From the IMG/VR virus record IMGVR_UViG_3300047300_000714, positions 1 through 32,994 of that record: a stretch of 32,994 nt of DNA; one strand, written 5' to 3'. The notes under the pieces were generated by a model. It worked only from the letters and a program-made list of their open reading frames with translations. It searched no databases and was not told the origin of the DNA. This stretch comes from a virus. Within the stretch, counting starts at the first letter, position 1, and each line of letters opens with the position of its first letter. Below, in pieces: positions 6,794-15,806 of the stretch. Made by a program: the position numbers and the translations under genes.

Positions 6794-6929
6794 AATAAAT
6801 TCTTTTTATATATTTCCAAAGTTCCTTCCATGTGGTTGGTTTTTGGTTTTTTCCTTTTGCGATATCTACGTTGTTTGATACACCATAGTAATCATCCAAC
6901 ATCAGTAAATCAATTAGTTCTTTTACCAT
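6771..6929 (-). CDS. 52-aa protein overlapping the tape-measure start
   Basis: The frame runs from ATG at 6929 to TAA at 6771, begins MVKELIDLLMLDDYYG, and has an aromatic, basic second half (TWKELWKYIKRIYYG). It overlaps the first 23 bases of the tape-measure gene in another frame and follows the late motif at 6942-6951 by 12 bases. It would be the first gene of that transcript. Family unknown. In other siphophages the place before the tape measure is held by tail-assembly chaperones, but this product is too short to be assigned so, and the chaperone-like gene is elsewhere (26479-27251). Confidence 0.65.
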   Translation of the reverse strand: MVKELIDLLMLDDYYGVSNNVDIAKGKNQKPTTWKELWKYIKRIYYGQKGNR

Positions 6930-6941
6930 CTTTTTTCTTTC

Positions 6942-6951
6942 TTATCTAACA
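6942..6951 (-). promoter_or_regulatory. Late promoter-like motif for the tape-measure operon
   Basis: The minus strand reads TGTTAGATAA, 12 bases before the ATG at 6929. It lies in the gap between the small virion-protein gene at 6965 and the tape-measure operon. Confidence 0.65.
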
Positions 6952-6964
6952 CTCTTTAAAAATT

Positions 6965-7246
6965 TTAGTAAACATTAAAATCAAAGTATGAGAAATCAAT
7001 ATTGAAATCACCACCCAATGAACCTGGCAATACGTGTATGATTGAATTGTTACAAACACCTATTGAAGTTAATCTTACTAATGTAGTATTGTTTTGAACT
7101 GTGATAACTGCACTACTACCAACTGAAGGTAATGTTACGTTAGACACGAATGTCCACGTGTTACCATCAGGTGATATATACACACCATATTGAGGACCGG
7201 AATTTACACCTTGCTCTGTTAAAACTATTTTCTTTCTTAAACTCAT
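6965..7246 (-). CDS. Small beta-rich tail-tip accessory protein (93 aa)
   Basis: Family not firmly recognised. The sequence has alternating hydrophobic and polar strands and motifs such as GPQYGVYISPDG and NTTLVRLTS, and it looks like a small beta-sandwich. It is the last gene of the tail-tip group (11774 down to 6965) and is followed by the late motif in front of the tape measure. A virion or host-binding role is likely from context. Confidence 0.7.
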   Translation of the reverse strand: MSLRKKIVLTEQGVNSGPQYGVYISPDGNTWTFVSNVTLPSVGSSAVITVQNNTTLVRLTSIGVCNNSIIHVLPGSLGGDFNIDFSYFDFNVY

Positions 7247-7264
7247 ATTCTAATTTTTTATAAG

Positions 7265-8590
7265 TTATACAGTACAATTAAATCCAACACTCAAATCAGG
7301 TCCACTTAATCTAATCATCCATTGAGATGATGGAACACCCGAACATACACTTTGACCTGGTGTAATGTATGCGTAATTTACCCATTGTCCTGCTTGACAA
7401 TCATAATAATGTCCATACCACTCATAGATTGATGCGTTAGTGTATTCTCTACACGTTGATGGAACATCTGCACAATTGGTACAATCAGTTCTACTTAATC
7501 CCTGAACATTCTGAATATCATACGAACCACTTCCTAAATTAGTAACTACATAGCAAGTGTTAGGTAATTCAGGTATAGCAAATACATCACCAATTGATGG
7601 TACAACTCCCGAAATCGTTTCTACTGTCCAATTATATGTTCCTGTCTGACAATCTTCTATGAATACAACACTACTTGTCGGTGGTGGTGGAGGTGTTACT
7701 CCAACATATGTTTTAACATCCCAACTAAACACATCACCCTCTTTAGATGATGTTACATAAGTTATTACCGATGAACTTAACGTAGTATTATGTGCGTAAA
7801 TTTGTGTACCATTTAAACTTGCAGTTGCTTCTAACAATGAGTTAGATGGCCAAACTGAATCACCACTTGCACTAAATACAATTGGTGTATTATCTAATAT
7901 TGGACTTACACTACCACTTCCCGTTGAAGAGATTGTGAATATATTTACACCACCATATGTTGCGGTTGATGTAGCACCAACTTCAGGCGCCATACTCATA
8001 GTGTATTGTGTAGTAAATGAAGCAGTATAATCTTCAATTGCGAAATCAAATGTACACGGAGCACCCGGTAACTGATTTGCTATTACATCACCGATTACAG
8101 GTCCTAATAATTGTAATTGACACTCACCATTGGATAGGTTGTAATTGTTTATTGCACGAAGATGGTAGTAATTACCTCTCCACTCTACAATATCGTTTAA
8201 TTCCATCTTAAAATAATCCGCAAGAGGTATGATTGCTGAACAATCAAACAATCTCGTTTTAGGATTATACAATAGATTCACATAAGTTTCCCAATATTCA
8301 GAATACAAACTGCCTGTTGGCATTTCACCATATGGTGCAGTTTCATTATTGAATAGAAGTGAATACGAAGATGTTGATGGAGTATTACCACTATAATTGT
8401 CAAAATACGGAAATTGATTTATTGTATTTTGTGTTACTGATGAAGTACTTCCACTTGCATACCCTTCAATAAAGTATGAATCACTTTCCTTTAAACCATT
8501 ATAAAAATAGACATGAGGTAAAACCCTAGCAGGTTTGAAATCAATACTACTAATAAAAGTTGGAATAAATATTTTCTGCTTTTGAGCCAT
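7265..8590 (-). CDS. Tail-tip / baseplate-type protein with Cys-rich C-terminus (441 aa)
   Basis: The N-terminal 165 residues, which include KTRLFDCSAIIPLADYF and ELNDIVEWRGNYYHL, resemble tail-tip proteins I recall from Bacteroidota phages and prophages. The middle is Ser/Thr-rich and beta-type. A Pro run (PPPPPTS) begins a C-terminal third containing paired Cys (DCTNC, YDCQ, FNCTV) and many aromatic residues, possibly one or two disulfide-stabilised receptor-binding domains. It is the third of three large tail proteins in a row, downstream of the gene at 8602. Confidence 0.75.
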   Translation of the reverse strand: MAQKQKIFIPTFISSIDFKPARVLPHVYFYNGLKESDSYFIEGYASGSTSSVTQNTINQFPYFDNYSGNTPSTSSYSLLFNNETAPYGEMPTGSLYSEYWETYVNLLYNPKTRLFDCSAIIPLADYFKMELNDIVEWRGNYYHLRAINNYNLSNGECQLQLLGPVIGDVIANQLPGAPCTFDFAIEDYTASFTTQYTMSMAPEVGATSTATYGGVNIFTISSTGSGSVSPILDNTPIVFSASGDSVWPSNSLLEATASLNGTQIYAHNTTLSSSVITYVTSSKEGDVFSWDVKTYVGVTPPPPPTSSVVFIEDCQTGTYNWTVETISGVVPSIGDVFAIPELPNTCYVVTNLGSGSYDIQNVQGLSRTDCTNCADVPSTCREYTNASIYEWYGHYYDCQAGQWVNYAYITPGQSVCSGVPSSQWMIRLSGPDLSVGFNCTV

Positions 8591-8601
8591 AGTTTATTAT
8601 T

Positions 8602-10611
8602 TTATACACAATCAGGACAATATCCATCTAAATTAAGTACAACACCATTTATAGTATTTACTGAATAAATTTCACACGTTGATGGATTTGATACCCATCT
8701 ATATCCAGTCACTAAATCATTTCCATATGCATCAAAGTATAATACTGCCGATGGTTCTAATACACCCGTAGATGAATATAAATCATATAGGTATGAGTTA
8801 CATACTGAAATAGGATTACCACTTATTGATAATCTCATTTGACCAATTGGGTATGCTACAACTCCACCACTCGATGCACTTCCACTCACACCCGTACCAT
8901 TTAAGTAAACTAATGGTGATGATGCAAAGTTTGTTTTAACTTCAAATGTTCCCTGTGAGAAATAGTTTTCAGTATCTACATAATATGCTTTACCAAATTC
9001 TCTATTTGCTCCTTTTGAGAATTGTTGTGAAATATAATCTCCATCCAAAGTATCACCAAAGTTCAATTGTTGAACTGCAAGATTGTTAGCAGGTGTTGCT
9101 GAAATCTTATCATTCAGATTAATATATTTGTTGAAATCTTTGATATTTCCTTTCTTATACCATTCATTAAACGGCTCAATTATGAACTCATTTAATTTTG
9201 TTTTATTTGGATATATTACCAAATTAAACTTCTTTTGAACTGATGTAATAAAATCAATCAATTTGATTCCATTCGTTCCATATGGCATGTTCTTTGCCAC
9301 ATCTAATACTAAACCATCACCCGCCTGATTTACTTTCGTTATAGACAAATAAGATTTTGTATTACTACCAGGGTCTAATTTAACACTAAAGTTAGAACCA
9401 CCCTGATTTGTATATTGTAAACGGAACTGATAACTACCCGATGGTAGAGTATCTAAAGTAAATTCCGTAAGTAATTCAAATGTTTGTGTTCGAGTTTGTC
9501 CAGCATTGTATATCTGAACTTCATTCATATATGTGTTATAGTTTGTAAGACTCGTTGTATAATCGGTATATGTATCAACGTTTCTTGCAATCAACTGAAA
9601 TTGAGGAATACCATTTCCAACTGCAGATGATGATACTTCAAAATTAAGATTTAATTCACCTCTTAATTTAGAATTCAATGCCAAATGATACGTTAAACCC
9701 GCATCTAATTGACCACCACCTGCGTACATTATGTTATACCACGGAAATTGTGTTGAACTACCGGCACTTAATACCACATCAGTCATACCACTTCCACTCA
9801 ATGGACCAATTTTAAATTGACCATAAGTTTCAATATCAAAATCACTTAAACCATAAGATGATGTTGGATAAACTGGGTATCTTAATTTGTTATTACATAC
9901 CATATAGATATTATCTACCCAACTTTGGTCCATAAATGAAGATGAGTAGGTGTATCCAAATTCTTCAAAACATGCATCAAATACTGTTTTCATTTTGATT
10001 GCAGGTTTATAATCCTGAACACATAATGCACCATTCTCATTATTGATACCAAAACCACCATTACCCGTTTGATAATCTATCTTCTGTCCATACTCTGCCA
10101 TTGGATAAACAATAGTTCCATTAAACAAATTACCACCCCAAGAAGAGGAGATATTTTCGTAAGAGGATGTATGGTTATATTGTGATAAAGAGCCCGTTAA
10201 ATCGGTTAAAAAGTACCTTTTCAAGTCTCTACCAAAACTAGCTAATCCACCATAGATTGTTACTTCATATGAGTCGATGAATTTGTTTTGATAGATGTTT
10301 ACTCTGTTTAATTGAAGATACCCATCAGAAAGATAGATACCATCAAAATCTAAATAACATCTTACCTTTTTATTAGTTGAAAATGTGTAAGGGTCTTCAA
10401 CTGATATATCATACATAAATTCAAAAAAGTGATTATTTTTCTTTGAACCAGGTAAAGTTATCTGACGAGTAAAATCCGCAGGTAACACACCCAAATCAAA
10501 AAGACCGGTTACGTTATCTGATAACAATATCTGCTCATCTTTGAATAAGTCTAATATAACTCCATCTGCTACTAACTTAAACTTAAATCCTTGTGTACTT
10601 GTTACTCCCAT
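8602..10611 (-). CDS. Large tail-tip protein (669 aa)
   Basis: The N-terminal part carries FTRQITLPGSKKNNHFFEF and then SYEVTIYGGLASFGRDLK. I recall this type from large Bacteroidota phage tail-tip proteins, which probably act like distal tail or tail-associated proteins. Long beta-rich Ser/Thr/Tyr segments fill the middle. The C-terminal 100 residues include Cys (NPSTCEIYSV, YCPDCV) and may be a host-contact domain. Its ATG shares one base with the stop codon of the upstream gene (TAATG), so translation is coupled. The exact role is inferred. Confidence 0.78.
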   Translation of the reverse strand: MGVTSTQGFKFKLVADGVILDLFKDEQILLSDNVTGLFDLGVLPADFTRQITLPGSKKNNHFFEFMYDISVEDPYTFSTNKKVRCYLDFDGIYLSDGYLQLNRVNIYQNKFIDSYEVTIYGGLASFGRDLKRYFLTDLTGSLSQYNHTSSYENISSSWGGNLFNGTIVYPMAEYGQKIDYQTGNGGFGINNENGALCVQDYKPAIKMKTVFDACFEEFGYTYSSSFMDQSWVDNIYMVCNNKLRYPVYPTSSYGLSDFDIETYGQFKIGPLSGSGMTDVVLSAGSSTQFPWYNIMYAGGGQLDAGLTYHLALNSKLRGELNLNFEVSSSAVGNGIPQFQLIARNVDTYTDYTTSLTNYNTYMNEVQIYNAGQTRTQTFELLTEFTLDTLPSGSYQFRLQYTNQGGSNFSVKLDPGSNTKSYLSITKVNQAGDGLVLDVAKNMPYGTNGIKLIDFITSVQKKFNLVIYPNKTKLNEFIIEPFNEWYKKGNIKDFNKYINLNDKISATPANNLAVQQLNFGDTLDGDYISQQFSKGANREFGKAYYVDTENYFSQGTFEVKTNFASSPLVYLNGTGVSGSASSGGVVAYPIGQMRLSISGNPISVCNSYLYDLYSSTGVLEPSAVLYFDAYGNDLVTGYRWVSNPSTCEIYSVNTINGVVLNLDGYCPDCV

Positions 10612-11774
10612 TAGATGATTAATTTATATCCTTGTCCGTAAGCGAATTCGAATGAGTATTGAATCAATTTATCCACTACGCCTGTTTTGAATTGAATATT
10701 TGATGTTACAATCGTAAGTGGTTTAACCTCATTGGTATTATCTAAACACCAATAAATTTCAGTACTTACTAATAATTGTTTTAGTATTTCATTCCATTCT
10801 TCTTCTAACCAGTTTGTATTACAAATGATATTTTGTTTTGAATCTACGATATAATTTAGAGTTTGTGAATCCCATTCATTGTATGAAAGAGTTCTACCCG
10901 TAAATGTACCTAATTGTGGTTGATATGTTCTCTTATCTGATGACATTGATTTTCTATTAATCATGTCCATATTGATGTATTGGAACACACCATATCTATT
11001 TTTAAATTTAATTCTAATATTAGGATACTTTTGTTGACAACCAATTACATATTTGATTGATTGTCCTACTGGAGTACCTCCCGAATATGGTTGTATGGTA
11101 TATGAAGTTAAACCAACCTTTGATAAAGGAAACCCTGTCTCTGATGGTGCAATTGGAAATCCAACCACTAATCCATTACTATTACTACCATAAGATGTAG
11201 GTGCAACACTACCAGTCACTCCACTTTGATTTGTATATAAAACCGAAGTTACTGCTGAATATGGATTTGAACCCCACGCATATCCTACACCTACGTTATC
11301 CTCAAATACACTTTGAGTAGCAGGTCCATCTAATAACATTGGGAAATGTGGAGTTAAAGTATTGATTTGTTGACCAATAGTTTCAGGAAATATTTGATAA
11401 CCATCTAATCCTGCGTAAACATCTGATGATATTCTACTACCTGTCACATATGCACTACCCGATTGATATCTCAAATACGAATCCATCTTATAGTATTTAA
11501 CTGCCGATGGGTTTGATTGTGCTAATTCTGTCATTGTAGAATTAAGGATTCTACTAACATCGAATATACCCGTTAATCCTTGCGATGATGGATACTTTGC
11601 CAATGTCCAAAAATCTCCACTACCTGAATCAGATACAGAACCAGTCCATATACTTAATTCACCGATGTATTGAAAATTCGGTTGTGCTACATATTGTGAT
11701 GAGGAAACCGCAAAGATAACTGGCGATTGTGCCAATGATACCTCTGCTGGGGTTTGTATAAATGAATATGACAT
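10611..11774 (-). CDS. Tail-tip protein (387 aa)
   Basis: First gene of the tail-tip group. The chain is beta-rich, with many Ser, Tyr, Gly and Gln. It includes GIFDVSRILNSTMTE near residues 70-84 and, near the C-terminus, SYNEWDSQTLNYIVDSK and the charged helix WLEEEWNEILKQLL. I recall proteins of this type next to the 669-aa type in Bacteroidota phages but know no specific assignment. The late motif at 11791-11800 stands 16 bases before the ATG. Confidence 0.75.
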   Translation of the reverse strand: MSYSFIQTPAEVSLAQSPVIFAVSSSQYVAQPNFQYIGELSIWTGSVSDSGSGDFWTLAKYPSSQGLTGIFDVSRILNSTMTELAQSNPSAVKYYKMDSYLRYQSGSAYVTGSRISSDVYAGLDGYQIFPETIGQQINTLTPHFPMLLDGPATQSVFEDNVGVGYAWGSNPYSAVTSVLYTNQSGVTGSVAPTSYGSNSNGLVVGFPIAPSETGFPLSKVGLTSYTIQPYSGGTPVGQSIKYVIGCQQKYPNIRIKFKNRYGVFQYINMDMINRKSMSSDKRTYQPQLGTFTGRTLSYNEWDSQTLNYIVDSKQNIICNTNWLEEEWNEILKQLLVSTEIYWCLDNTNEVKPLTIVTSNIQFKTGVVDKLIQYSFEFAYGQGYKLII

Positions 11775-11790
11775 TTTTCTAAATCGTTTA

Positions 11791-11800
11791 TTATTTAACC
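11791..11800 (-). promoter_or_regulatory. Late promoter-like motif (variant) for the tail-tip genes
   Basis: The minus strand reads GGTTAAATAA, two mismatches from TGTTAGATAA, 16 bases before the ATG at 11774. It is the weakest member of the set and was accepted because of its position. Confidence 0.45.
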
Positions 11801-11827
11801 TAACTAAAATAAAAAATTAGTGATGGA

Positions 11828-12253
11828 TTAGAGATTATCTACGATATCCTGCAATTCATCAGCTACATCATTTGCGATATCTTCAGCAATTTCATTCTGA
11901 ATATCATTGAGTTCTTTCTCAATAGATGCATCCAATGCTTTTTGTGCATAATTAATACTGCCAGGAATATTCTTTGTTTTACCATTACGAACTGTTCTAC
12001 TGACAGTAGGGTCATTCCACCACTTACCATATTTTGCGCCCGGTGGTGCGTATTCTACTTCAAATGATGCATCAATTGAATACTTCTTTGTAGATGATTT
12101 TACCTTTTTGGTATTACCTAATATACGATTGATTGTATTGTACTCACGCAACTTATTTCTTAAATTGCCTGTACGAATAGGTGCTATATCAACCAAATTC
12201 TTTTGGATTAATTTAGCAGTATCTCTTAAACTTTTATAATCAGTAAATGCCAT
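11828..12253 (-). CDS. Head-tail or tail-completion protein, HK97 gp10-like (141 aa)
   Basis: The pattern IAPIRTGNLRNKLR, then YAPPGAKYGKWW and a closing NYAQKALDASIEKEL, follows the layout of HK97 gp10-like tail-completion proteins (TG-L motif, beta core, C-terminal helix). Such proteins sit between the connector and the tail. It is placed as expected, after the connector and tail-terminator-like genes. The acidic C-terminal helix is longer than I would expect. Confidence 0.7.
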   Translation of the reverse strand: MAFTDYKSLRDTAKLIQKNLVDIAPIRTGNLRNKLREYNTINRILGNTKKVKSSTKKYSIDASFEVEYAPPGAKYGKWWNDPTVSRTVRNGKTKNIPGSINYAQKALDASIEKELNDIQNEIAEDIANDVADELQDIVDNL

Positions 12254-12263
12254 CTATCTTATT

Positions 12264-12794
12264 TTAGTAAGAGCCCGATGGATATAAATCATATAAACAA
12301 CGAGGTCTATTATTGTGAGTAGTTAAAGTAAACGATGCAACCCATCCTGCTAATCCATTATTGAATCTTTCTGCAAAGGGTTCGTTAGATATTGTTGAGT
12401 TTATTTGGAACGATTCTAAACTATATTGAGTATAAGATACCAAATCATTTAAGATAGCCAATGTATTAGCATGAATATCTACTACATCATCGACATCTGA
12501 AAATGGAACAGTCATTTCGTTTGTTCTCGGTACACTCTCATTGTTTTTATTCTTAATCTTATCCGCAACAACTAATTGAATACCGTATTCGGTTACACTA
12601 TCGGTAAAATTAGCAGATGTAATCATTACATGTCCTAATGGATAAAATTGATACGCATTATTATCAATATCTTCAATACTACCCTGCGATACTGCAGCAA
12701 TAGAAGGATGATTCTCCATTATTGTTTTGAAATAATCCAAAACATTGTAATAGAGAGTATAGTTTACACCAGCGTTATTTTGTAAAAAACTCAT
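12264..12794 (-). CDS. Putative tail-terminator / neck protein (176 aa)
   Basis: Helical N-terminus (YNVLDYFKTIMENHP), then beta strands (YPLGHVMITSANF, EYGIQLVVADK) and a C-terminal segment with GWVASFTLTTHNNRPRC. This alpha/beta layout and its position between the connector-like gene and the gp10-like gene fit a tail terminator, which caps the tail tube and joins it to the head. The assignment rests mainly on gene order. Confidence 0.65.
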   Translation of the reverse strand: MSFLQNNAGVNYTLYYNVLDYFKTIMENHPSIAAVSQGSIEDIDNNAYQFYPLGHVMITSANFTDSVTEYGIQLVVADKIKNKNNESVPRTNEMTVPFSDVDDVVDIHANTLAILNDLVSYTQYSLESFQINSTISNEPFAERFNNGLAGWVASFTLTTHNNRPRCLYDLYPSGSY

Positions 12795-12819
12795 AAGTTA
12801 TTTGTTTACATTTGTGAAT

Positions 12820-13338
12820 TTACAATTGTAGTCCCGAGAAATACTGATTCGTTTGGTCAGGATATATCTGTGTTTGATTACCAATCGATTGTAAGTATTG
12901 AGGAATTTGGTTACTATATGCTATACAATAGTTTTGTAATCTCAATGCGTAGTAATCTGCATTTGCTTGAGCCTTTTGTAATAGGTAATCAATCTCTGCT
13001 TTTGTTGGTGCTACACCTTGCTCTGATTGTTGTTTAACTGCACCATTCGATTTGAATTGTACTGATGAGAATGGAATGTATTCAACACAAGCATACCATA
13101 TTAAAGTATTCTTAATGTGGTCATCTAATAAGTCCTGATAATATGGTGATAAACTACCTACTGTGTTTGCTTCTATCTCTGCTTGTAAATAAAAGAATAA
13201 GACTGTACCTAATAAGTTCTTTAAGTACTTATCTTGCGCAGTTCTCACAAAGGGTAACAATGCATCAGCATCGATTGCTCCTTGTAATGGTGAGTTCTTA
13301 ATGATATCGTTTCTCGTAATAAATAATGCGTACGCCAT
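12820..13338 (-). CDS. Head-completion / connector-like protein (172 aa)
   Basis: The N-terminus (ITRNDIIKNSPLQGAIDADA) and the long helices with KYLKNLLGTVLFFYLQ match a protein type that follows the portal in Bacteroidota phages (from memory, DUF6712). Its partly helical fold resembles gp6-type adaptors that bind under the portal. The place directly downstream of the portal gene supports this. The Tyr/Gln/Asn-rich C-terminus is disordered-looking. Confidence 0.68.
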   Translation of the reverse strand: MAYALFITRNDIIKNSPLQGAIDADALLPFVRTAQDKYLKNLLGTVLFFYLQAEIEANTVGSLSPYYQDLLDDHIKNTLIWYACVEYIPFSSVQFKSNGAVKQQSEQGVAPTKAEIDYLLQKAQANADYYALRLQNYCIAYSNQIPQYLQSIGNQTQIYPDQTNQYFSGLQL

Positions 13339-13344
13339 ATTATG

Positions 13345-14700
13345 TTAGTTTAATTTATTTCCTTCATCATCATACATTTCATATTCTCTTTGAAAGAATG
13401 CAGATGTTGCGTTTATAATTGTTGTTCCTTCACCCGGTCCATTACCTCTACTATTTTGTGGAGTTGGAGTAGGTCTATTTTCATCTATTGTAGATGCATC
13501 ACCACTTTCATCAGTAGTAGATGGGTTTTCCATCTCCTTATTAGTTTCATCAGCAACTTCAGAAATTGTTTTATCAGTATCTTCTGCTTGTTGTGATAAG
13601 ATTGCTAATGGAGTTAATTGGTCAAAGTATAATTCACAATCTTCGTATCCACCTTCAGTTAATGCTGCATCCAAAGTATTTAATAATAGATTTTGGAAAG
13701 GTGCAATAGTCATTGATTGTAAGATAGAGAATGCTGTCATCATCTCCTCTGAATTTGAACTAAATCCATTTGCTTCAGTTCTTATACCGAACAACAACGG
13801 AGAAGTAATACGATGGGAAACAAGTATTCTGTCTTGTGCATAATTCGCAACATATTCAAACTTTTCATGTAGATTATCGATTTGAATTGTATCAACAGTT
13901 GGTTTAGTAGCTGGGTCATCATTAAAAGATACCATAAATCTACCGGCGTTCTTTGTGCCTGTAAACTTATGCATAATTAAATCTTCAATAGTTTGTCTCT
14001 CTTCGGGAGCAGGAACTCCATTGTTGAAGTTTACCATTACTGCCGGTAAGAAACCATTTTCAATATTGTTTAAGTGAGCATTTGATAATTCTGCTTCAAC
14101 GAATGAGAATTGTAATGAACTAACCCAATCAGGTAAAGAGTAATAATATAAATTTGGAGAATAATTTTTGAAATACAATAATTCCATCTTCTCATTGGAC
14201 GTACCAAACGCTGGAATCTTTGTTTTAACTCTTTGTGCTCTTTGGTCTAACCAATCAGTACAATAGAAGTAATTTTCTATCTTTGGATTTTTACTAATCT
14301 TTTCAGCACGGATATATTGAACTGGTACGTGATAGAATTTGATAATCTTTGTGTGGTCATCATTCCAATACACTTGCATTGCTGCGTTACCATACAATTT
14401 CAAATCAAATGCAGTTCTTTTAATCTCTTCTTGCGGTAATATCTTATGAAGGATTTTATCCATCTCTTCTCTTTTAGAGTAGATACCTTTACCATAGATT
14501 AAATCCGATATACCTTCGATACATGCAGCAGTTGTTGTAGATGTACTATGTGCAACTGATAACATTTGAAAGAAATCATCGTGTCCAAAGATACCAAACG
14601 GCACCCATTGTTGACGAGTTTTTGTATCCTCCATAATTTGAGGAATATCAGCACCCGATAAGTTTACAACTGAAAAGTTTTGTCTAAATTGTTTGTTCAT
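13345..14700 (-). CDS. Portal protein (451 aa)
   Basis: The portal forms the dodecameric ring at the DNA-entry vertex. The sequence has the usual portal series: an N-terminal segment with ACIEGISDLIYGKG, AFDLKLYGNAAMQVYW, ENYFYCTDWLDQRAQRVK, then YFKNYSPN, a long stem helix region (about 205-290), and SHRITSPLLFGIRTEANGF, typical of the crown-side helix. The last 70 residues are acidic and Ser/Thr/Pro-rich, so probably disordered. Unusually, the gene lies downstream of the capsid and tail-tube genes and far from the terminase. Confidence 0.85.
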   Translation of the reverse strand: MNKQFRQNFSVVNLSGADIPQIMEDTKTRQQWVPFGIFGHDDFFQMLSVAHSTSTTTAACIEGISDLIYGKGIYSKREEMDKILHKILPQEEIKRTAFDLKLYGNAAMQVYWNDDHTKIIKFYHVPVQYIRAEKISKNPKIENYFYCTDWLDQRAQRVKTKIPAFGTSNEKMELLYFKNYSPNLYYYSLPDWVSSLQFSFVEAELSNAHLNNIENGFLPAVMVNFNNGVPAPEERQTIEDLIMHKFTGTKNAGRFMVSFNDDPATKPTVDTIQIDNLHEKFEYVANYAQDRILVSHRITSPLLFGIRTEANGFSSNSEEMMTAFSILQSMTIAPFQNLLLNTLDAALTEGGYEDCELYFDQLTPLAILSQQAEDTDKTISEVADETNKEMENPSTTDESGDASTIDENRPTPTPQNSRGNGPGEGTTIINATSAFFQREYEMYDDEGNKLN

Positions 14701-14702
14701 AA

Positions 14703-15056
14703 TTAATCCATTATAATGTACTCATTAGTAGATACATTTGAAACATATCCATCATTTTGATTTAAATAATTTGCTTTATCTCCTGTTTGTGGTCTGAATA
14801 CCTGTAAAGAACCATGCCAAATCTCCTTTGTACCATTGATTAATGTTGCACGATATTCTTCACCCGTTATGGTAGAAGCTAAACTTGCAGTAAATGATAA
14901 AAGAGATTCATACCCATCATATGATATGTTGGATAAAGATGCAGTAGAGTTTACTTGTGTTGTCATATCTTGCAATGACATCGTAAATGTATTTGAACTC
15001 GTAACTTCCGTTCTTATTGTGTATCCGTTACTTCCTGAAAGGTAATATGTTAGCAT
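14703..15056 (-). CDS. Small beta-rich virion protein (117 aa)
   Basis: Family not recognised with certainty. Thr, Ser and Tyr dominate in alternating strands (SNTFTMSLQDM, EEYRATLING, EIWHGSLQVF). It could be a head decoration protein or part of the neck. It is the first gene under the late motif at 15085-15094 and ends two bases before the portal start. Confidence 0.7.
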   Translation of the reverse strand: MLTYYLSGSNGYTIRTEVTSSNTFTMSLQDMTTQVNSTASLSNISYDGYESLLSFTASLASTITGEEYRATLINGTKEIWHGSLQVFRPQTGDKANYLNQNDGYVSNVSTNEYIIMD

Positions 15057-15084
15057 GAGTTTGTATTTATCTCGTTGTTACTAT

Positions 15085-15094
15085 GTATCTAACA
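15085..15094 (-). promoter_or_regulatory. Late promoter-like motif for the portal/neck genes
   Basis: The minus strand reads TGTTAGATAC, 28 bases before the ATG at 15056. It follows the terminator of the tail-tube gene, so the portal group needs its own promoter. Confidence 0.6.
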
Positions 15095-15117
15095 CCTCCA
15101 AATAGAAATATCATCAA

Positions 15118-15150
15118 ATAAAAAAGGGATACCACTTTGTGATATCCCTT
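15118..15150 (-). terminator. Intrinsic terminator of the capsid/tail-tube transcript
   Basis: On the minus strand the stem AAGGGATA with TATCCCTT (15143-15150 with 15124-15131) is extended by three pairs beyond one mismatch and has a TTT/AAA loop. A run of T (A15120-15125 on plus) follows. It lies 24 bases after the tail-tube stop codon. Confidence 0.78.
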
Positions 15151-15173
15151 AATATGTTCAATGTGCTTACTGA

Positions 15174-15734
15174 TTAAGATGCACTTCCTGTTACAACTGT
15201 TGGAGCGTTTCCAACACCGGCAAATGGATTAGTTGAAGTTGAACCGCTAATGAATTGAGCTGGAAGAGGTTCTAAACCGGTCATAGTGATTGAGTATCCG
15301 TAAAGGTCACCCAAACCTGCTCCTGTCTGAATAGTTCCACCAGTTAAATCAGTTCCTTTAGTTAAACCTGCTACTAAAGCTTCTCCGTTGTTTGTCCAGA
15401 TAATAGCAACCGGTCTTCCGTATGCCATTAACTTCAATTGTGTTGTCATTTCGTTAGTCAACTTCTTCAAATTCAAAGTTAATGCTTGAGAGAAGAAAGT
15501 TGTACCATTATCACGAGAAGAGTTTACTGTTTCAGTATATGCACTATTGCCTTTCAATTGATAGTAGTAAACAGTCGAGCCTGAAGGGAATGCAGTAATC
15601 TGTCCATTTCCATCTAATGTAAAAGTAGGGTTGTAAGAAGATGAAGGGTAGTTCATAAAATAAACTCCTTGCAATCCACCTACGCTCTCTTTACAAACTT
15701 CTTGTCTACCAGCTGATAAGTTACATGCTGCCAT
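15174..15734 (-). CDS. Major tail-tube protein (186 aa)
   Basis: The start MAACNLSAGRQEVCKESVGG followed by YFMNY is the opening I know from tail-tube proteins of Bacteroidota siphophages. The rest (ALTLNLKKLTNEMTTQLKLM, GRPVAIIWTNNGEALVAGL, GYSITMTGLEPLPAQFI) has the beta-strand pattern of a tube subunit ending in a short C-terminal arm. It is directly downstream of the major capsid gene, and a strong terminator follows, as expected for highly expressed structural genes. Confidence 0.8.
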   Translation of the reverse strand: MAACNLSAGRQEVCKESVGGLQGVYFMNYPSSSYNPTFTLDGNGQITAFPSGSTVYYYQLKGNSAYTETVNSSRDNGTTFFSQALTLNLKKLTNEMTTQLKLMAYGRPVAIIWTNNGEALVAGLTKGTDLTGGTIQTGAGLGDLYGYSITMTGLEPLPAQFISGSTSTNPFAGVGNAPTVVTGSAS

Positions 15735-15770
15735 AGTGTATAATTTTTTTTAAGTTAAAGTTTTAATAAA

Positions 15771-15792
15771 GGGGTGAGTGTTATCCCACCCC
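15771..15792 (-). terminator. Weak hairpin between capsid and tail-tube genes
   Basis: GGGGTG pairs with CACCCC (15771-15776 with 15787-15792). On the minus strand it is followed only by TTTATT, so it is probably a partial terminator or an mRNA-stabilising hairpin. This would set capsid above tail-tube expression. Confidence 0.5.
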
Positions 15793-15806
15793 ATTATCAG
15801 TTATTT

